Shown here: positions 10,969 through 19,496 of the stretch, in pieces
How positions within the stretch are numbered: the first letter of the stretch is position 1
Layout of the letters: each line of letters starts with the position of its first letter
Assembly: GCA_951813575.1 (NCBI GenBank)
Contig: OX638375.1
Span: 434,001-498,000 of the forward strand
Source of the DNA: Candidatus Binatia bacterium
GTDB taxonomy: Bacteria; Desulfobacterota; Binatia; UBA9968; JAJDTQ01
Direction: 5' to 3'
Length of the DNA stretch: 64,000 nucleotides
Translations under genes and position numbers: made by a program
The notes under the pieces: model-generated
Databases searched by the model: none
What the model was told of the DNA's origin: nothing
Seen by the model: the letters and a program-made list of their open reading frames with translations, nothing else

Positions 10969-11058
10969 ATTACGCAGTTCCTTATATTGACCTCCGCTGC
11001 GCCTGTCAACAGCGCCTGGCGCGGCTTTGACGAATCGTGAAGGTGTTCTTCGAAGACA

Positions 11059-12213
11059 CTAGCGCAGAATCCGATAGACGAGCGGCGTGCCGACGGCAAC
11101 GAGGAGGAAGAAACACCCGGTGGCGAGAAACATTGCCCCGAAACCCCACGCATCCGCGGCCCAACCGAGGAGCAGCGGGAGAGCCATGGGGGCCATGTTC
11201 CAGCCCAGTCCGGTGGCGGCCATGACCGCGGAGCGGTCGCTCGCCCGGCTGAGATCGACGGCCTGGACCTGATTGAGGAGGTCGGCCACTCCCCCGGCCA
11301 TGCCGAGGCCGGTGATGCAAAGACCCAGCACCAGCAGCCCTTCGCTCCACGCGGTCGCAAGGATGCAAAGTCCCAGGCCCCCCATGCTGACGGCGTAGAA
11401 CACTCTCTCCCTCGCAATGGTGATTTCCGAGCCGAGGCCGAGGCCGATCACCACCGGGCCGATGGAACGCACCGCGATCACCACGCTGATCCAGCCCTCG
11501 GGGAAGCTGAGGCCGCTCATGTAGACCGGGTAGATGGACTGGGTAATACCGAACGGGACCGCGGCCGCGCACGAGCTGGTGAGCAGCAGCCAAGTGCGCC
11601 TCTCCATCAGCCGCCGGCTCATTCCCACCGTGACCTGCCAAACCGTGCGGCCTTCGGGTTTCGATCGGATCGGAGGCAGCGCGAACCCGAGCAGCATGCC
11701 GAGGCCGCATGTCAGCGCCACCAGGACGAAGGTCGTGCCGTAGCCGAGCCAGCCGGCCAGGATTCCTCCGAGAGCCAATCCCAGCAACTGTCCGGTGTAG
11801 TTGGCCGCCGACAGTTGGCCCAGCATCTTGCCGGGATTGCGTCGGGAGAGCTGGCTGGCCATGGATTGGGCCGGGACCCAGAAGACGCTGCGGGAAAGGT
11901 TCGCCAGCGCGCTGGACAGCATGAGCGAGAAGAAACCGTTCGCCATGCAGAGAGCTATCGCCGCCAGGACGTTGATCGAGTAGCAGGCCTGCAGCATGCG
12001 ATGCTCGCCGTAGCGGTCCGCGAACGCGCCGCCGACGAAACGCATGACGATGGTCACCAGATAGGGAAGCCCGATCACGGAGCCGATGTCGAGCACGGAC
12101 AGGCCGAGCGTCACGCCGAAGAGCGGCGTGAGCACGAACAGCATGCCGTTGCACATGTTCCACAGGAGCGCTCCCAGAAAGAGGACCCCGCGGACCGCCC
12201 GCCCGTCAGCCAT
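11059..12213 (-). CDS. MFS transporter
   Basis: A 384-residue polytopic membrane protein of the major facilitator superfamily with about 12 hydrophobic helices. It starts in GVLFLGALLWNMCNGMLFVLTPLFG. A motif-A-like loop (FADRYGEHRML) lies between the second and third helices. It is probably an inner-membrane exporter or solute carrier; the substrate is unknown. The ATG at 12213 lies 2 bp from repeat copy B. The only purine-rich ribosome-binding-like sequence (GGGACAGGACACTAGC) is part of that repeat's arm. The frame stays open for 30 codons into the repeat core, starting from GTG, so an extended N-terminus is possible but lacks family similarity. Confidence 0.85.
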   Translation of the reverse strand: MADGRAVRGVLFLGALLWNMCNGMLFVLTPLFGVTLGLSVLDIGSVIGLPYLVTIVMRFVGGAFADRYGEHRMLQACYSINVLAAIALCMANGFFSLMLSSALANLSRSVFWVPAQSMASQLSRRNPGKMLGQLSAANYTGQLLGLALGGILAGWLGYGTTFVLVALTCGLGMLLGFALPPIRSKPEGRTVWQVTVGMSRRLMERRTWLLLTSSCAAAVPFGITQSIYPVYMSGLSFPEGWISVVIAVRSIGPVVIGLGLGSEITIARERVFYAVSMGGLGLCILATAWSEGLLVLGLCITGLGMAGGVADLLNQVQAVDLSRASDRSAVMAATGLGWNMAPMALPLLLGWAADAWGFGAMFLATGCFFLLVAVGTPLVYRILR

Positions 12214-12214
12214 G

Positions 12215-12378
12215 CTAGTGTCCTGTCCCACGCAATTCTTTACCGATCTGCTGGTCTTTCTCGTCGTCGGCTGCGTTGCTCTTCCTCGCGTGGTGTCCGC
12301 CACTGCTCGTCATCGCGCCTTGCCGACAACAAGAAATCCTGCGCATCTCGGTAAAGAAATACATGGGACAGGACACTA
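12215..12378 (-). repeat. Palindromic CTAG-ended repeat, copy B
   Basis: A 164-bp copy of the element seen at 2536 and 50563, in the same orientation as copy C. The outer arms begin (C)TAGTGTCCTGTCCCA. They pair internally through TTCTTTACCGA with a few mismatches, although most of this arm sequence differs from copy A. The core is about 96 % identical to copy C by eye. The right end reads ACACTA and continues directly into a second partial arm. The element lies in the 5' leader of the MFS gene, between it and the end of the upstream amidohydrolase gene. Confidence 0.85.
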
Positions 12379-12414
12379 TGTCCTGTCCGGTTCATTCGTA
12401 CGGCAGGCCACTAG
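12379..12414. repeat. Partial second repeat arm abutting copy B
   Basis: This 36-bp piece starts TGTCCTGTCC, an exact inversion of the end of copy B. The two form a 10-bp perfect hairpin around CTA at 12366-12388. It continues GGTTCATTCG, resembling the copy A arm (GGTTAATTCG), and ends in CACTAG, whose CTAG gives the TAG stop of the amidohydrolase gene on the minus strand. It looks like the remnant of a second element joined to copy B with its core deleted. Confidence 0.4.
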
Positions 12415-13538
12415 TCCAGGGAATAGTAGGCGGCGCAGTTGTCCCAAAGGATCTTGTGCTTGTCTTCCTCGCTGATGGTGGAGAGCTCCAGGAAGCTTTC
12501 CACCGCGTGGGGAAACTTGGAATCCCCGTGGGGGTAGTCGGTGGAGAACACGATGCGCTCGTTCCCCATGTAGTCGATGACGTACTTGACCGGGGCCTCG
12601 TCCGGCTCCACCGACACGAAGCATTGTCTCTTGAAGTAGTCGCTCGGCGCCATGGTCAGATCCGGAGACCACACGTCCGCCTCTCTTACGTATCCCTCGT
12701 CCATACGCCAGAGCAGCCACGGGAGCCAACCGCAGTTGGCCTCCAGAAAGGCCACCCGCAGGTTCGGATGACGGGCCAGAACCCCGCCCGAGCAGATGCT
12801 GCCCAGAGCCAGCATCTGTTCCACCGGTTGTGCGAACACGCGCCGGAGCATGAAGTTGGGCTCGAACTGATCACCCACCTGACGTGCGCCGGAGGAAGAG
12901 GATTCGTGGAGGCCCAGGGGCATGCCGAGCTCTTCGAGCGCGGTCCACAGCGGTTCGTAGTAGTCGTCGTGGAAGTTGCGGCCGTTCACCGGGTTGGAAC
13001 GCATGAAGATGCCGCGGAAACCGAGTTCCCGAGCGCACCTTCGAGTCTCGGCCACGGCCTCGTCCACGTCGAAGGGGGAGAGCATTCCCGCCCCCAGCAA
13101 GCGGACCGGGTCGGCGCGGCAGAAATCGTAGAGCCAGTTGTTGTACGCCCGCGCCAGCGCGGCGGCGAAACGGGGCTCCATATCCGGCTCGCTGAGCGCC
13201 TGAAGCCCCCGCGTGGGGTAAAGCACGGCGACGTCGATACCCTCGATGTCCATGGCCTCCAGTTGGACCTCCGGCATCCAGCCCCGTGCGGCGTGGGCGC
13301 CGTAGATGCCCTGGTTCTTCTCGAAGTTGTGCCCCTTCGTGACGTTGCCGGCATGCACCTGGGGCAACCCCCACAAGCGGCCATCGGGATGCTGCATGCG
13401 CAGGTCACGGACGTTCTCGCTGGTCACGCCGCGCGGCGCCAAGGACTTGAACTCCGGCTCCAGATACCTCTCCCACAAGTCCGGCGGTTCCATGATGTGC
13501 ATGTCGCTGTCGAGTATCCTGTATCCGTTCTTGGCCAT
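12411..13538 (-). CDS. Amidohydrolase family 2 (metal-dependent TIM-barrel hydrolase)
   Basis: A 375-residue protein of the Amidohydro_2 group, which includes decarboxylases such as ACMS decarboxylase and gamma-resorcylate decarboxylase. The N-terminus has DSDMHIMEPPDLW, where DMH replaces the usual HxH first ligand pair, a common variant in this subgroup. A middle histidine lies in LGLHESS, and the C-terminal FSTDYPHGDSKFP has the metal/catalytic aspartate and histidine. Such proteins are abundant in environmental lineages; most have unknown substrates, probably aromatic acids. It lies 19 bp downstream of the DUF423 gene. Its TAG stop lies within a CTAG of the repeat remnant. Confidence 0.85.
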   Translation of the reverse strand: MAKNGYRILDSDMHIMEPPDLWERYLEPEFKSLAPRGVTSENVRDLRMQHPDGRLWGLPQVHAGNVTKGHNFEKNQGIYGAHAARGWMPEVQLEAMDIEGIDVAVLYPTRGLQALSEPDMEPRFAAALARAYNNWLYDFCRADPVRLLGAGMLSPFDVDEAVAETRRCARELGFRGIFMRSNPVNGRNFHDDYYEPLWTALEELGMPLGLHESSSSGARQVGDQFEPNFMLRRVFAQPVEQMLALGSICSGGVLARHPNLRVAFLEANCGWLPWLLWRMDEGYVREADVWSPDLTMAPSDYFKRQCFVSVEPDEAPVKYVIDYMGNERIVFSTDYPHGDSKFPHAVESFLELSTISEEDKHKILWDNCAAYYSLD

Positions 13539-13557
13539 TTCCCTCTCCTCGGAACGG

Positions 13558-13932
13558 TCAGCCCTTCCACGCGCCCCAGGCGATGGCGAGCCAGCCCAGC
13601 AGAAACGCGAGGCCGCCGACGGGGGTAACGGCGCCCAGCCACCGGACGCCGGAAAGGCTCAGGGCGTAGAGGCTTCCGGAGAACACCACCGTGCCGAACA
13701 CGAAAAACCATCCAGCCACGGAGAACTCCCCGCGGGGCCAGCGGGACAGCAGCAACGCCACCATGAGCAGCGCCAGGGCGTGATAGATCTGGTAACGGAC
13801 CCCCACCTCGAAGACGTTCAGCATCTCGTCCGGCAACTTTCCCTTCAGGCCATGTGCTGCGAACGCACCGAGCACCACCCCGGTGAAACCGGAAAGAGCG
13901 CCCAGCAAGAGAAATAGACGATCCGTGCTCAT
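13558..13932 (-). CDS. DUF423 family small membrane protein
   Basis: A 124-residue inner-membrane protein with four hydrophobic helices, matching the DUF423 (YgdD-like) family. Typical features are the first helix with GALSGFTGVVLGAFAAHGL and the later RYQIYHALALL and GVRWLGAVTPVGGLAFLLGW segments. Function is unknown. It is followed 19 bp downstream by the amidohydrolase on the same strand, and is divergent from infA with a 222-bp spacer. That spacer contains a GC-rich 7-bp hairpin at 14010-14035 but no clear promoter by eye. Confidence 0.85.
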   Translation of the reverse strand: MSTDRLFLLLGALSGFTGVVLGAFAAHGLKGKLPDEMLNVFEVGVRYQIYHALALLMVALLLSRWPRGEFSVAGWFFVFGTVVFSGSLYALSLSGVRWLGAVTPVGGLAFLLGWLAIAWGAWKG

Positions 13933-14154
13933 AGGTGTCCGGAACCGTTTTCGGTTTGGCGTAGTCTTCCACAGGGGCGGGTTGATTGCAACGCGCCGCG
14001 GGGAGGGAGGGCGCGGGGCGAAGCCTCTCCGCGCCGGCCCAAGCCGAGATCGAGCGGGATGGACAATTCGCGGCCCTTGGGCTAGGCTACGATGTCATAA
14101 GACGGAGCGTTACGCGCTTCCGGAAAGGGAGGACAGGCGTCTGAGGCACGCGAT

Positions 14155-14376
14155 ATGAGCAAACAAGACAATATAGAGGTTACCGGCACGGTGATGGAAA
14201 GCCTGCCGAATGCCATGTTCAAGGTCGAGTTGGACAACAAGCACAACGTCCTCGCCTATACCGCGGGGAAGATGCGGAAATTCTACATCAAGATTCTACC
14301 CGGGGACCGGGTCACTCTGGAGTTGTCTCCCTACGACCTGAGCCGCGGCCGAATCACCTACCGGCACCGGAACTGA
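14155..14376 (+). CDS. infA: Translation initiation factor IF-1
   Basis: A 73-residue S1-fold (OB) protein that occupies the ribosomal A site during initiation. The sequence matches the family end to end: [22 protein letters not shown], then [30 protein letters not shown] and the terminal YRHR. Length is the standard 72-73 residues. It stands alone here rather than in a ribosomal protein operon. A GGGAGGACAGGCG purine-rich stretch lies about 20 bp upstream of the ATG. Confidence 0.96.
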   Translation: MSKQDNIEVTGTVMESLPNAMFKVELDNKHNVLAYTAGKMRKFYIKILPGDRVTLELSPYDLSRGRITYRHRN

Positions 14377-14380
14377 CCGA

Positions 14381-14401
14381 TGGCGCCGGAAGCGGCGCCC
14401 A
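14381..14401. terminator. GC-rich hairpin between convergent infA and amidohydrolase
   Basis: GGCGCC and GGCGCC form a 6-bp stem around a short loop immediately after the infA stop. There is no T-run on either strand, so it would be a weak or factor-assisted terminator at best. Confidence 0.3.
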
Positions 14402-14428
14402 CCAAGAATATGAACAGACCCGTCGCGC

Positions 14429-15799
14429 TCACGCGGCGGGCATGCGTTCCATGAGATCGCGACGCGCGGCCTGAGCGCGTCGCAGGGTCTCGCCCTCATC
14501 CAGCCACACACACTCGCGACCCCGCATCAGCACCTTACCGTCCACCAGCACGGTATCCACGTCGGTGGCCTTGGCGCAGTGCACCAATTGGCTCACCACG
14601 TCGTTGACCGGCTGGAAATGCGGTTTCTGTATGTCCACCAGGATCAGGTCCGCCCGTTTGCCCGCCTCCACCGACCCGCAAACGGAACCGAGGCCCAGCG
14701 CGTGGGCGCCGTCGATGGTGCCCATGCGGAGCACCTGGTGTGGATCGATGACGCCCGCGTCCTGGTGCTTGACCTTCTGAAGCAAGGACGCCGCCTTCAT
14801 GGTCTCGAAGAGATCCTGGCCGTGATTGCTGGCCGCTCCGTCGGAGCCGAGGCCGACCTTGACTCCGGCGGCCAGCATCTCCACCACGGGTGCGATGCCG
14901 TCGCCCAGCATCATGTTGCTGACCGGGTTGTGGGACACCGCCGTGTTCGTATCCGCCAGTTGAACGATCTCTTCGGGCGAGACATGGACGCTGTGGGCGA
15001 AGATGGCGTCTTCTCCCGGTATGTCGAAGTCTGCCAGATGGGCGACGACGCCGGCCCGGTTGCACTGGCGGCGGGTGACCTCCACCACCGATGCCGATTC
15101 GGCGACGTGCGCGCTGATGCCGATGGAGTGATGGTCCGCGAAACCCCGAATCTCCCGAAGCAGGTCGGGCGAGGCATTGATGGGCGGCGTGTTGGGTCCG
15201 GTGCGAAAGGTAAGACGGCGAGACTCCTCCGGCGAGCCGTTCAGCCGCTGACGCGACATCAATTCCTCGATGCGGGCAAAGGCCGTCTCCGGCGTCTCCC
15301 TGGTGCAGTCCGGCACGATGTCTCCGGTGTCCATGATGGTGCGGGCGAAGACCCCCCTCAGGCCCGACCGGGAGATGGCCTCGACCGCCGCCACGGCGCA
15401 CTCCGGGCCCGGGTTCAGGAAGTTGTGCTCACAGACGGTGGTGACGCCCCCCTTGAGGTTCTCCAGGCACCCCAACAAGGTGCCGGCCAGCACGTGTTCC
15501 GGATTCAGGGCCTCCGCCACGCCGTAGATGCGCTTCAGCCAGGCCAGGAACGGCAGGTCTTCCCATACGGCCCTCAGCAACACCTGATACAGATGGGTAT
15601 GAGCGTTGATCAGCCCGGGCATCAGCACCTTCCCGCGGCCGTCAATGCGCAAGCCTCGTTCCATGGCCGGCGGATCCCCTGCCCCGACCTCGACGATCAC
15701 GCCGTCGATCGCCGTCACGTAGCCGGATTCAATGACATTCCCGCCGACGGTCATGGGCAGGAGGGTGGCATCCGAAATGATGATCACCGATTCGTCCAT
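14429..15799 (-). CDS. Amidohydrolase family protein (ATZ/TRZ, cytosine/guanine/SAH deaminase-like)
   Basis: A 456-residue metal-dependent deaminase-like enzyme. PGLINAHTHLYQ (HxH, about residue 66) gives the first ligands. HVAESA (about 224) and AHSVHV (about 264) give the next histidines, and LGSDGAASNHG (about 312) holds the catalytic aspartate. KRADLILVDIQKPHFQP is the family's C-terminal beta segment. The family includes S-adenosylhomocysteine/5'-methylthioadenosine deaminases and chlorotriazine hydrolases; the true substrate is undetermined. The ATG at 15799 has a GGAG ribosome binding site 6 bp away, preferred over the TTG four codons upstream. It lies directly downstream of a terminator for the RRM gene. 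Its start is therefore close to that terminator and needs its own promoter or read-through. Confidence 0.88.
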   Translation of the reverse strand: MDESVIIISDATLLPMTVGGNVIESGYVTAIDGVIVEVGAGDPPAMERGLRIDGRGKVLMPGLINAHTHLYQVLLRAVWEDLPFLAWLKRIYGVAEALNPEHVLAGTLLGCLENLKGGVTTVCEHNFLNPGPECAVAAVEAISRSGLRGVFARTIMDTGDIVPDCTRETPETAFARIEELMSRQRLNGSPEESRRLTFRTGPNTPPINASPDLLREIRGFADHHSIGISAHVAESASVVEVTRRQCNRAGVVAHLADFDIPGEDAIFAHSVHVSPEEIVQLADTNTAVSHNPVSNMMLGDGIAPVVEMLAAGVKVGLGSDGAASNHGQDLFETMKAASLLQKVKHQDAGVIDPHQVLRMGTIDGAHALGLGSVCGSVEAGKRADLILVDIQKPHFQPVNDVVSQLVHCAKATDVDTVLVDGKVLMRGRECVWLDEGETLRRAQAARRDLMERMPAA

Positions 15800-15808
15800 T
15801 GAGCGCTC

Positions 15809-15841
15809 CAAAAAACAAAGGGGCGGCGCTTCCGCCGCCCC
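15809..15841 (-). terminator. Rho-independent terminator of the RRM gene
   Basis: On the minus strand GGGGCGGC (15834-15841) pairs perfectly with GCCGCCCC (15820-15827) around a GGAAGC loop, followed by TTTGTTTTTT. It lies 35 bp after the RRM stop codon and just before the amidohydrolase start. Confidence 0.85.
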
Positions 15842-15875
15842 GTCCGGTTTGCTTCCTTGCCGCCGTATCAGCTCC

Positions 15876-16139
15876 TCAGGTATCTCTGGTACGTCGTTCG
15901 TGGGCCTCGTTCACCTTCAACATCCGCCCCTGAAGCTCCGTGCCGTCCAACGCTTCCATGGCGGCCCTCGCCTCCGCCTCGGAGCCCATCTCGACGAACC
16001 CGAAGCCCCGGGACCGGCCGCTGAACCGGTCGGTGATGATTCGGGCCGATGCCACCGTGCCGTGTTCCGCGAAGAGGTCATGCAATTGGGCTTCGGTCAC
16101 GGCGTAGGGAAGTCCGCTCACGTATAGTCTGTCACCCAT
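15876..16139 (-). CDS. RRM RNA-binding protein
   Basis: An 87-residue single-RRM protein with RNP2 LYVSGL and RNP1 RGFGFVEM. It is closely similar to the RRM protein at 10499-10828, with the same register through TEAQLHDLFAEHGTVASARIITDRFSG, but lacks the glycine tail. It probably binds single-stranded RNA as a chaperone or post-transcriptional regulator. It has a promoter candidate about 70 bp upstream with a leader of around 60 nt, and a strong terminator downstream, so it appears to be a single-gene unit. Confidence 0.9.
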   Translation of the reverse strand: MGDRLYVSGLPYAVTEAQLHDLFAEHGTVASARIITDRFSGRSRGFGFVEMGSEAEARAAMEALDGTELQGRMLKVNEAHERRTRDT

Positions 16140-16206
16140 GGCAATACTCCGTGTTCACGGTGCGGATACGATATCCGAAACCGATGGCAGAGCCGTAATC
16201 GCCGCC

Positions 16207-16235
16207 ATATTATCCCCGCGCACGATGCAATGCAA
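16207..16235 (-). promoter_or_regulatory. Candidate sigma70 promoter of RRM gene
   Basis: On the minus strand TTGCAT (16230-16235) is 17 bp from TAATAT (16207-16212). It lies in an AT-richer patch of an otherwise GC-rich region, about 68 bp before the RRM start codon. Confidence 0.4.
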
Positions 16236-16258
16236 ACCTCGACCCCGTGCCTGAACCG

Positions 16259-17062
16259 TCATCCGTCCGAATCATAGCCATCCAGGAGACAACTCCAATC
16301 GTCCGGGCCGAGGCGTGCACGATCGGGGTCGAGCTTGTTCACCGATCGCAGCAAGCGGCGCAGGTTGCGCCGTGCCCTGGCGGCCGGCACCGGCCCGGGG
16401 AACAGGCGCGCCTTGTCGAAGTCGATAATATGGATCTCCGGGCACGACCCCTCGTGACCAACGAGGATGTTGCGGAGGTTGAGGTCCGCATGGTCGATGC
16501 CGCGGGCGTGCATGAAGCGCAACGAACGCCCGGCCCGACGGAGAAACGCCTGCTTCATCTCAAGTGGCGGTTCCCGCTGAAGCTCGGCCCAGAGGTCCCG
16601 TACGTTCTTCAACTCCCGCGTCACCAACCAGCCCCGATACCAGGGACCGAACCCTCGGGCCACCAGGGCGGCCAGCACCTCCGGGGCCGCCAGTCCCCGT
16701 TCCCGGGCAGCCACCGTCACGGCCAGTTCCACGAACGGCCGTGGCGGACGGCTCACGAACCACCCCCGCGTCAACCCCCGCAGCACACCTCCATGGCGGT
16801 AGGAACGAATAAGTCCGTCGCCGCCCGGGAGCTGCACGGCATGCAAGCCGGCACGGCCGAAATAGCGGGCCTGTCCATGGGCCGGCACGGCCGGAGCCGC
16901 CAGAATCCGTGACGCCAACTCGGTTGCATCCAGCCCGCGGGCCACCAGCATGTCCAAGGCGGGTCCGGGGGCCGCGCGATCGAATCCTTCCGGAATCCCG
17001 CCGCGCGGCATGTCGGGGAGGGCGGCGTGACGGCGACGATCCGGTGCGGGCCTCGGCGTCAT
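16259..17062 (-). CDS. 3-deoxy-D-manno-octulosonic acid kinase-like (KdkA/lipopolysaccharide kinase family)
   Basis: A 267-residue kinase-fold protein of the lipopolysaccharide kinase family. The N-terminal lobe has GLIRSYRHGGVLRGL, matching the KdkA-type nucleotide-binding segment. The catalytic loop is seen as GIDHADLNLRNILV (Asp, Asn; about residue 197) and the metal-binding motif as IIDFDKARLF (about 221). Such enzymes phosphorylate Kdo or heptose in the LPS inner core at the cytoplasmic face. Its start overlaps the lpxK stop by 4 bp, and it is the last gene of the long lpx cluster, which supports an LPS role. The exact sugar phosphorylated is inferred. Confidence 0.82.
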   Translation of the reverse strand: MTPRPAPDRRRHAALPDMPRGGIPEGFDRAAPGPALDMLVARGLDATELASRILAAPAVPAHGQARYFGRAGLHAVQLPGGDGLIRSYRHGGVLRGLTRGWFVSRPPRPFVELAVTVAARERGLAAPEVLAALVARGFGPWYRGWLVTRELKNVRDLWAELQREPPLEMKQAFLRRAGRSLRFMHARGIDHADLNLRNILVGHEGSCPEIHIIDFDKARLFPGPVPAARARRNLRRLLRSVNKLDPDRARLGPDDWSCLLDGYDSDG

Positions 17063-18174
17063 TTCGCGCGGGCCCTTCCCACGACCTCCGTGATACGGTC
17101 CAGCAGCGTCTCCGGCCGGTCGATGGACATCTGCACCCGCAAAGCCAGCAGTCTGCCGCTCAGGAAGGGAAACCGCGCCAGCTTGACGAAATCCTTCTCG
17201 GTGGTGACGATCCTGTCGACCCCGTTCCGATGGCGATTGATCTCACGCCAGTCCTTCTCCGAGTACCGATGGTGGTCGGCGAATTCCAGTGTATCGACGA
17301 TGGTGGCCTCGCAATCACGGACCATGGCATAGAAGGACCCGGGGTCGGCAACAGCCGAAACCACCAGCACCCGCGTGCCCGCCAGGGTGCCGAGGGTCAG
17401 CTCGGTGAGCCCCTCGTCCGTGCGGGTGAGGACCGCCCGGGGTTCCAGGGAGGCGTAGAAGACCCTTGCGCCGTCGCAACGGCCGCGAAGCAGCGTCCGC
17501 CACCGGTCGTGGGCGCCGGTGACCACCAGGATGTCGGCCCGCCGCAAGCCATGGAGGGGCTCCCGGAAGGGTCCCGCCGGCAACACCGAACCGACGCAGT
17601 CGGAACCGAGGAGGAGAAGATCCAGGTCTCTTGCAACCCGCCGGTGCTGGAAACCGTCGTCCAGCAGGAAGAGATGGAAGTCTCCGGGTTCCCGGACGAA
17701 CTCCATGGCGACTCGATGACGGTCGCCGCCGACTCCGACGGTTTGCCCGTACAGTGCGCTCAGCATGACGGGCTCGTCTCCGTAATCGAGAGGTCCGCCC
17801 CCGGGCTCCCTCAGCCACCCGCGCGCGGTTTCGGGGTCGAGCCTCGCCGGCCGCCGGCCCGTTGAAGGCCCGCCGTAGCCACGAGTCAGGATCGCCGCCT
17901 TGAGGCCCCGGCGCCGCAGGTTCTGCGCCAGCCACAGGCTGGTGGGCGTCTTGCCCGTGCCGCCCACGGTAAGATTCCCGACGCTTACCACGGGAAGTGC
18001 CAGTTTCCGGGCGTTGAGGCAGCGAATGTCGTACAGGAAGTTCCGCAGCTCCATCAGAAGACGGAAGCTGACGCTCCAGGGCCACAGCAGCCCCCAGAGG
18101 AACCAGCCGCCGATGCCGTGGCGGCTCCAGGCCAGCCGGGCCAGCCGGGTCCATCTTCTATTCGACGCCGCCAT
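17059..18174 (-). CDS. lpxK: Tetraacyldisaccharide 4'-kinase
   Basis: A 371-residue lipid A kinase that phosphorylates the 4' position of tetraacyldisaccharide 1-phosphate at the inner membrane. The N-terminus has a membrane-associated hydrophobic helix (WFLWGLLWPWSVSFRLLM). The Walker A site GNLTVGGTGKTP is near residue 63. Later motifs include FLLDDGFQHRRVARDLDLLLL and the C-terminal TTEKDFVKL. Length is normal for LpxK (about 330-370). It overlaps waaA by 17 bp at its start and the Kdo kinase gene by 4 bp at its end, so these are translationally coupled. Confidence 0.92.
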   Translation of the reverse strand: MAASNRRWTRLARLAWSRHGIGGWFLWGLLWPWSVSFRLLMELRNFLYDIRCLNARKLALPVVSVGNLTVGGTGKTPTSLWLAQNLRRRGLKAAILTRGYGGPSTGRRPARLDPETARGWLREPGGGPLDYGDEPVMLSALYGQTVGVGGDRHRVAMEFVREPGDFHLFLLDDGFQHRRVARDLDLLLLGSDCVGSVLPAGPFREPLHGLRRADILVVTGAHDRWRTLLRGRCDGARVFYASLEPRAVLTRTDEGLTELTLGTLAGTRVLVVSAVADPGSFYAMVRDCEATIVDTLEFADHHRYSEKDWREINRHRNGVDRIVTTEKDFVKLARFPFLSGRLLALRVQMSIDRPETLLDRITEVVGRARAK

Positions 18175-19453
18175 GCGATGGGTGGTCTTGAAGCTGTCGC
18201 CGGATCAAACCCATGCTTCGCGACACCACGTCCCCGTCCGCCTCCACCGCCTGCCGGGCACGGCCGCCCATGGCCGCGGCCCGGACGGGGTCCGACAGCA
18301 GATCTGCAATCTCCCTGAACAAGTCCTGGCGATCACGGACCTCAACGCCGCCGCCCTGCTCCAGCATCTTCCGGGCGGTCTCCGCGATGTTGGTCTGGTG
18401 GGGGCCGAACAGCACCGGTTTACCCCAACGAGCCGGCTCCATGACGTTGTGTCCTCCCGCCGGCACCAGGGTGCCGCCCACGAACGCAACCGTCGCACAG
18501 CCATAGAACCGTGGCAACTCACCCAGCGTGTCCAGCAGCAAGACATGACTGTCGCCGGGCTGCGGGCCGTTCATCCCGCTCCGCTTGCGGTAGCTGAGCT
18601 TCCGTTCCCGGAGAAGCCGTTCCACGTCGCCAAAGCGCTCCGGATGGCGCGGGGCGAGAATCATCAGCAGCTCCGGGTGAAGGCGGCGCAAGTCGGGAAG
18701 GATATCCAGAAGGATCTCCTCTTCTCCCCGGTGGGTGCTGCCGGCCACGATCACGGGGCCGCCTTCGCGACCGGGGCCAAAGGGATCGGGAACCGGCTCC
18801 GTTCCTGTCTCCCCGTACTTCAAATTGCCCGTCACGGCGACCCTTGCCCGATCCACCCCCAAGCCGAGGACGCGCCCCGCGTTTTCATCGTCTTGCATGC
18901 CGAACTCCGACACTGCGTTCAGGACCGGCCCGAAGAGCCGCCGGAAACGCCGGTATCGCAGGGCGCAATGCGGAGACAGGCGTCCGCTGAGCAGGACCGT
19001 CGGAATTCCCAGCCGGTAAGCCGTCAGGATGAAATTCGGCCAGATCTCGGTTTCCAGGAGGATGATGACCTCCGGGCGGAAGCGCCGCAGACTGCGCGCC
19101 ACCAGCCATGGAAGGTCCAGCGGCAAATACGTTACGCCGTCCACCTCGGTCAGCGCCTCCTGGGCGGTCCGGCGTCCGGTGGCCGTCATCGTCGACACCA
19201 GCAGCCTGCGTCCCGGCAGCGCCGTCCTTATCTCCCGCACCAGCGCGGCGGCGGACCGCACCTCGCCTACCGAGGCGGCGTGGAGCCAGATCGGCCGGGA
19301 ACCGGCGAGAGCCGCCAGGAGGTTCGCGGGATAGCAGGTGAAGCGCTCCCTCAACCCCCGGTAAGGACGTCGCCGCGACAACAACCCCAAGGGCCAAAGC
19401 AAGAGGCCCAGGATCAGTCCCGCGTGCAAAAGCGCATTATAAAGGGCCAACAC
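18158..19453 (-). CDS. waaA: 3-deoxy-D-manno-octulosonic acid transferase
   Basis: A 431-residue GT30-family Kdo transferase (KdtA) that adds Kdo to lipid IVA at the inner membrane. Motifs seen are an N-terminal membrane anchor, IWLHAASVGEVRSAAALVREI with the catalytic glutamate, LETEIWPNF, VTGNLKYG and GGHNVMEPARWGKPVLFGPH. The GTG at 19453 was chosen because the protein then begins like other WaaA proteins (LALYNALLHAG) and a CGGAG sequence lies about 10 bp upstream. The frame is open further into msbA, but that part is a shadow. It is 43 bp downstream of msbA and overlaps lpxK. Confidence 0.92.
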   Translation of the reverse strand: MLALYNALLHAGLILGLLLWPLGLLSRRRPYRGLRERFTCYPANLLAALAGSRPIWLHAASVGEVRSAAALVREIRTALPGRRLLVSTMTATGRRTAQEALTEVDGVTYLPLDLPWLVARSLRRFRPEVIILLETEIWPNFILTAYRLGIPTVLLSGRLSPHCALRYRRFRRLFGPVLNAVSEFGMQDDENAGRVLGLGVDRARVAVTGNLKYGETGTEPVPDPFGPGREGGPVIVAGSTHRGEEEILLDILPDLRRLHPELLMILAPRHPERFGDVERLLRERKLSYRKRSGMNGPQPGDSHVLLLDTLGELPRFYGCATVAFVGGTLVPAGGHNVMEPARWGKPVLFGPHQTNIAETARKMLEQGGGVEVRDRQDLFREIADLLSDPVRAAAMGGRARQAVEADGDVVSRSMGLIRRQLQDHPSHGGVE

Positions 19454-19496
19454 AAGCGTGGCGCTCCGTCGAAGGGCTCCGTCCCGTACCGCGGAC

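Noticed and set aside
11051-11066. GACACTAGCGC at the MFS gene end, identical to the right end of repeat copy C
   Set aside because: No matching inverted arm or core is found within 200 bp, so it is probably chance or at most a lone end. The CTAG again gives a stop codon, which is noted but not counted as a copy.
13883-14158. A 91-codon open frame overlapping the DUF423 start and the infA start
   Set aside because: It is basic and low in motif content, lies partly antisense to the DUF423 gene, and lacks a ribosome binding site.
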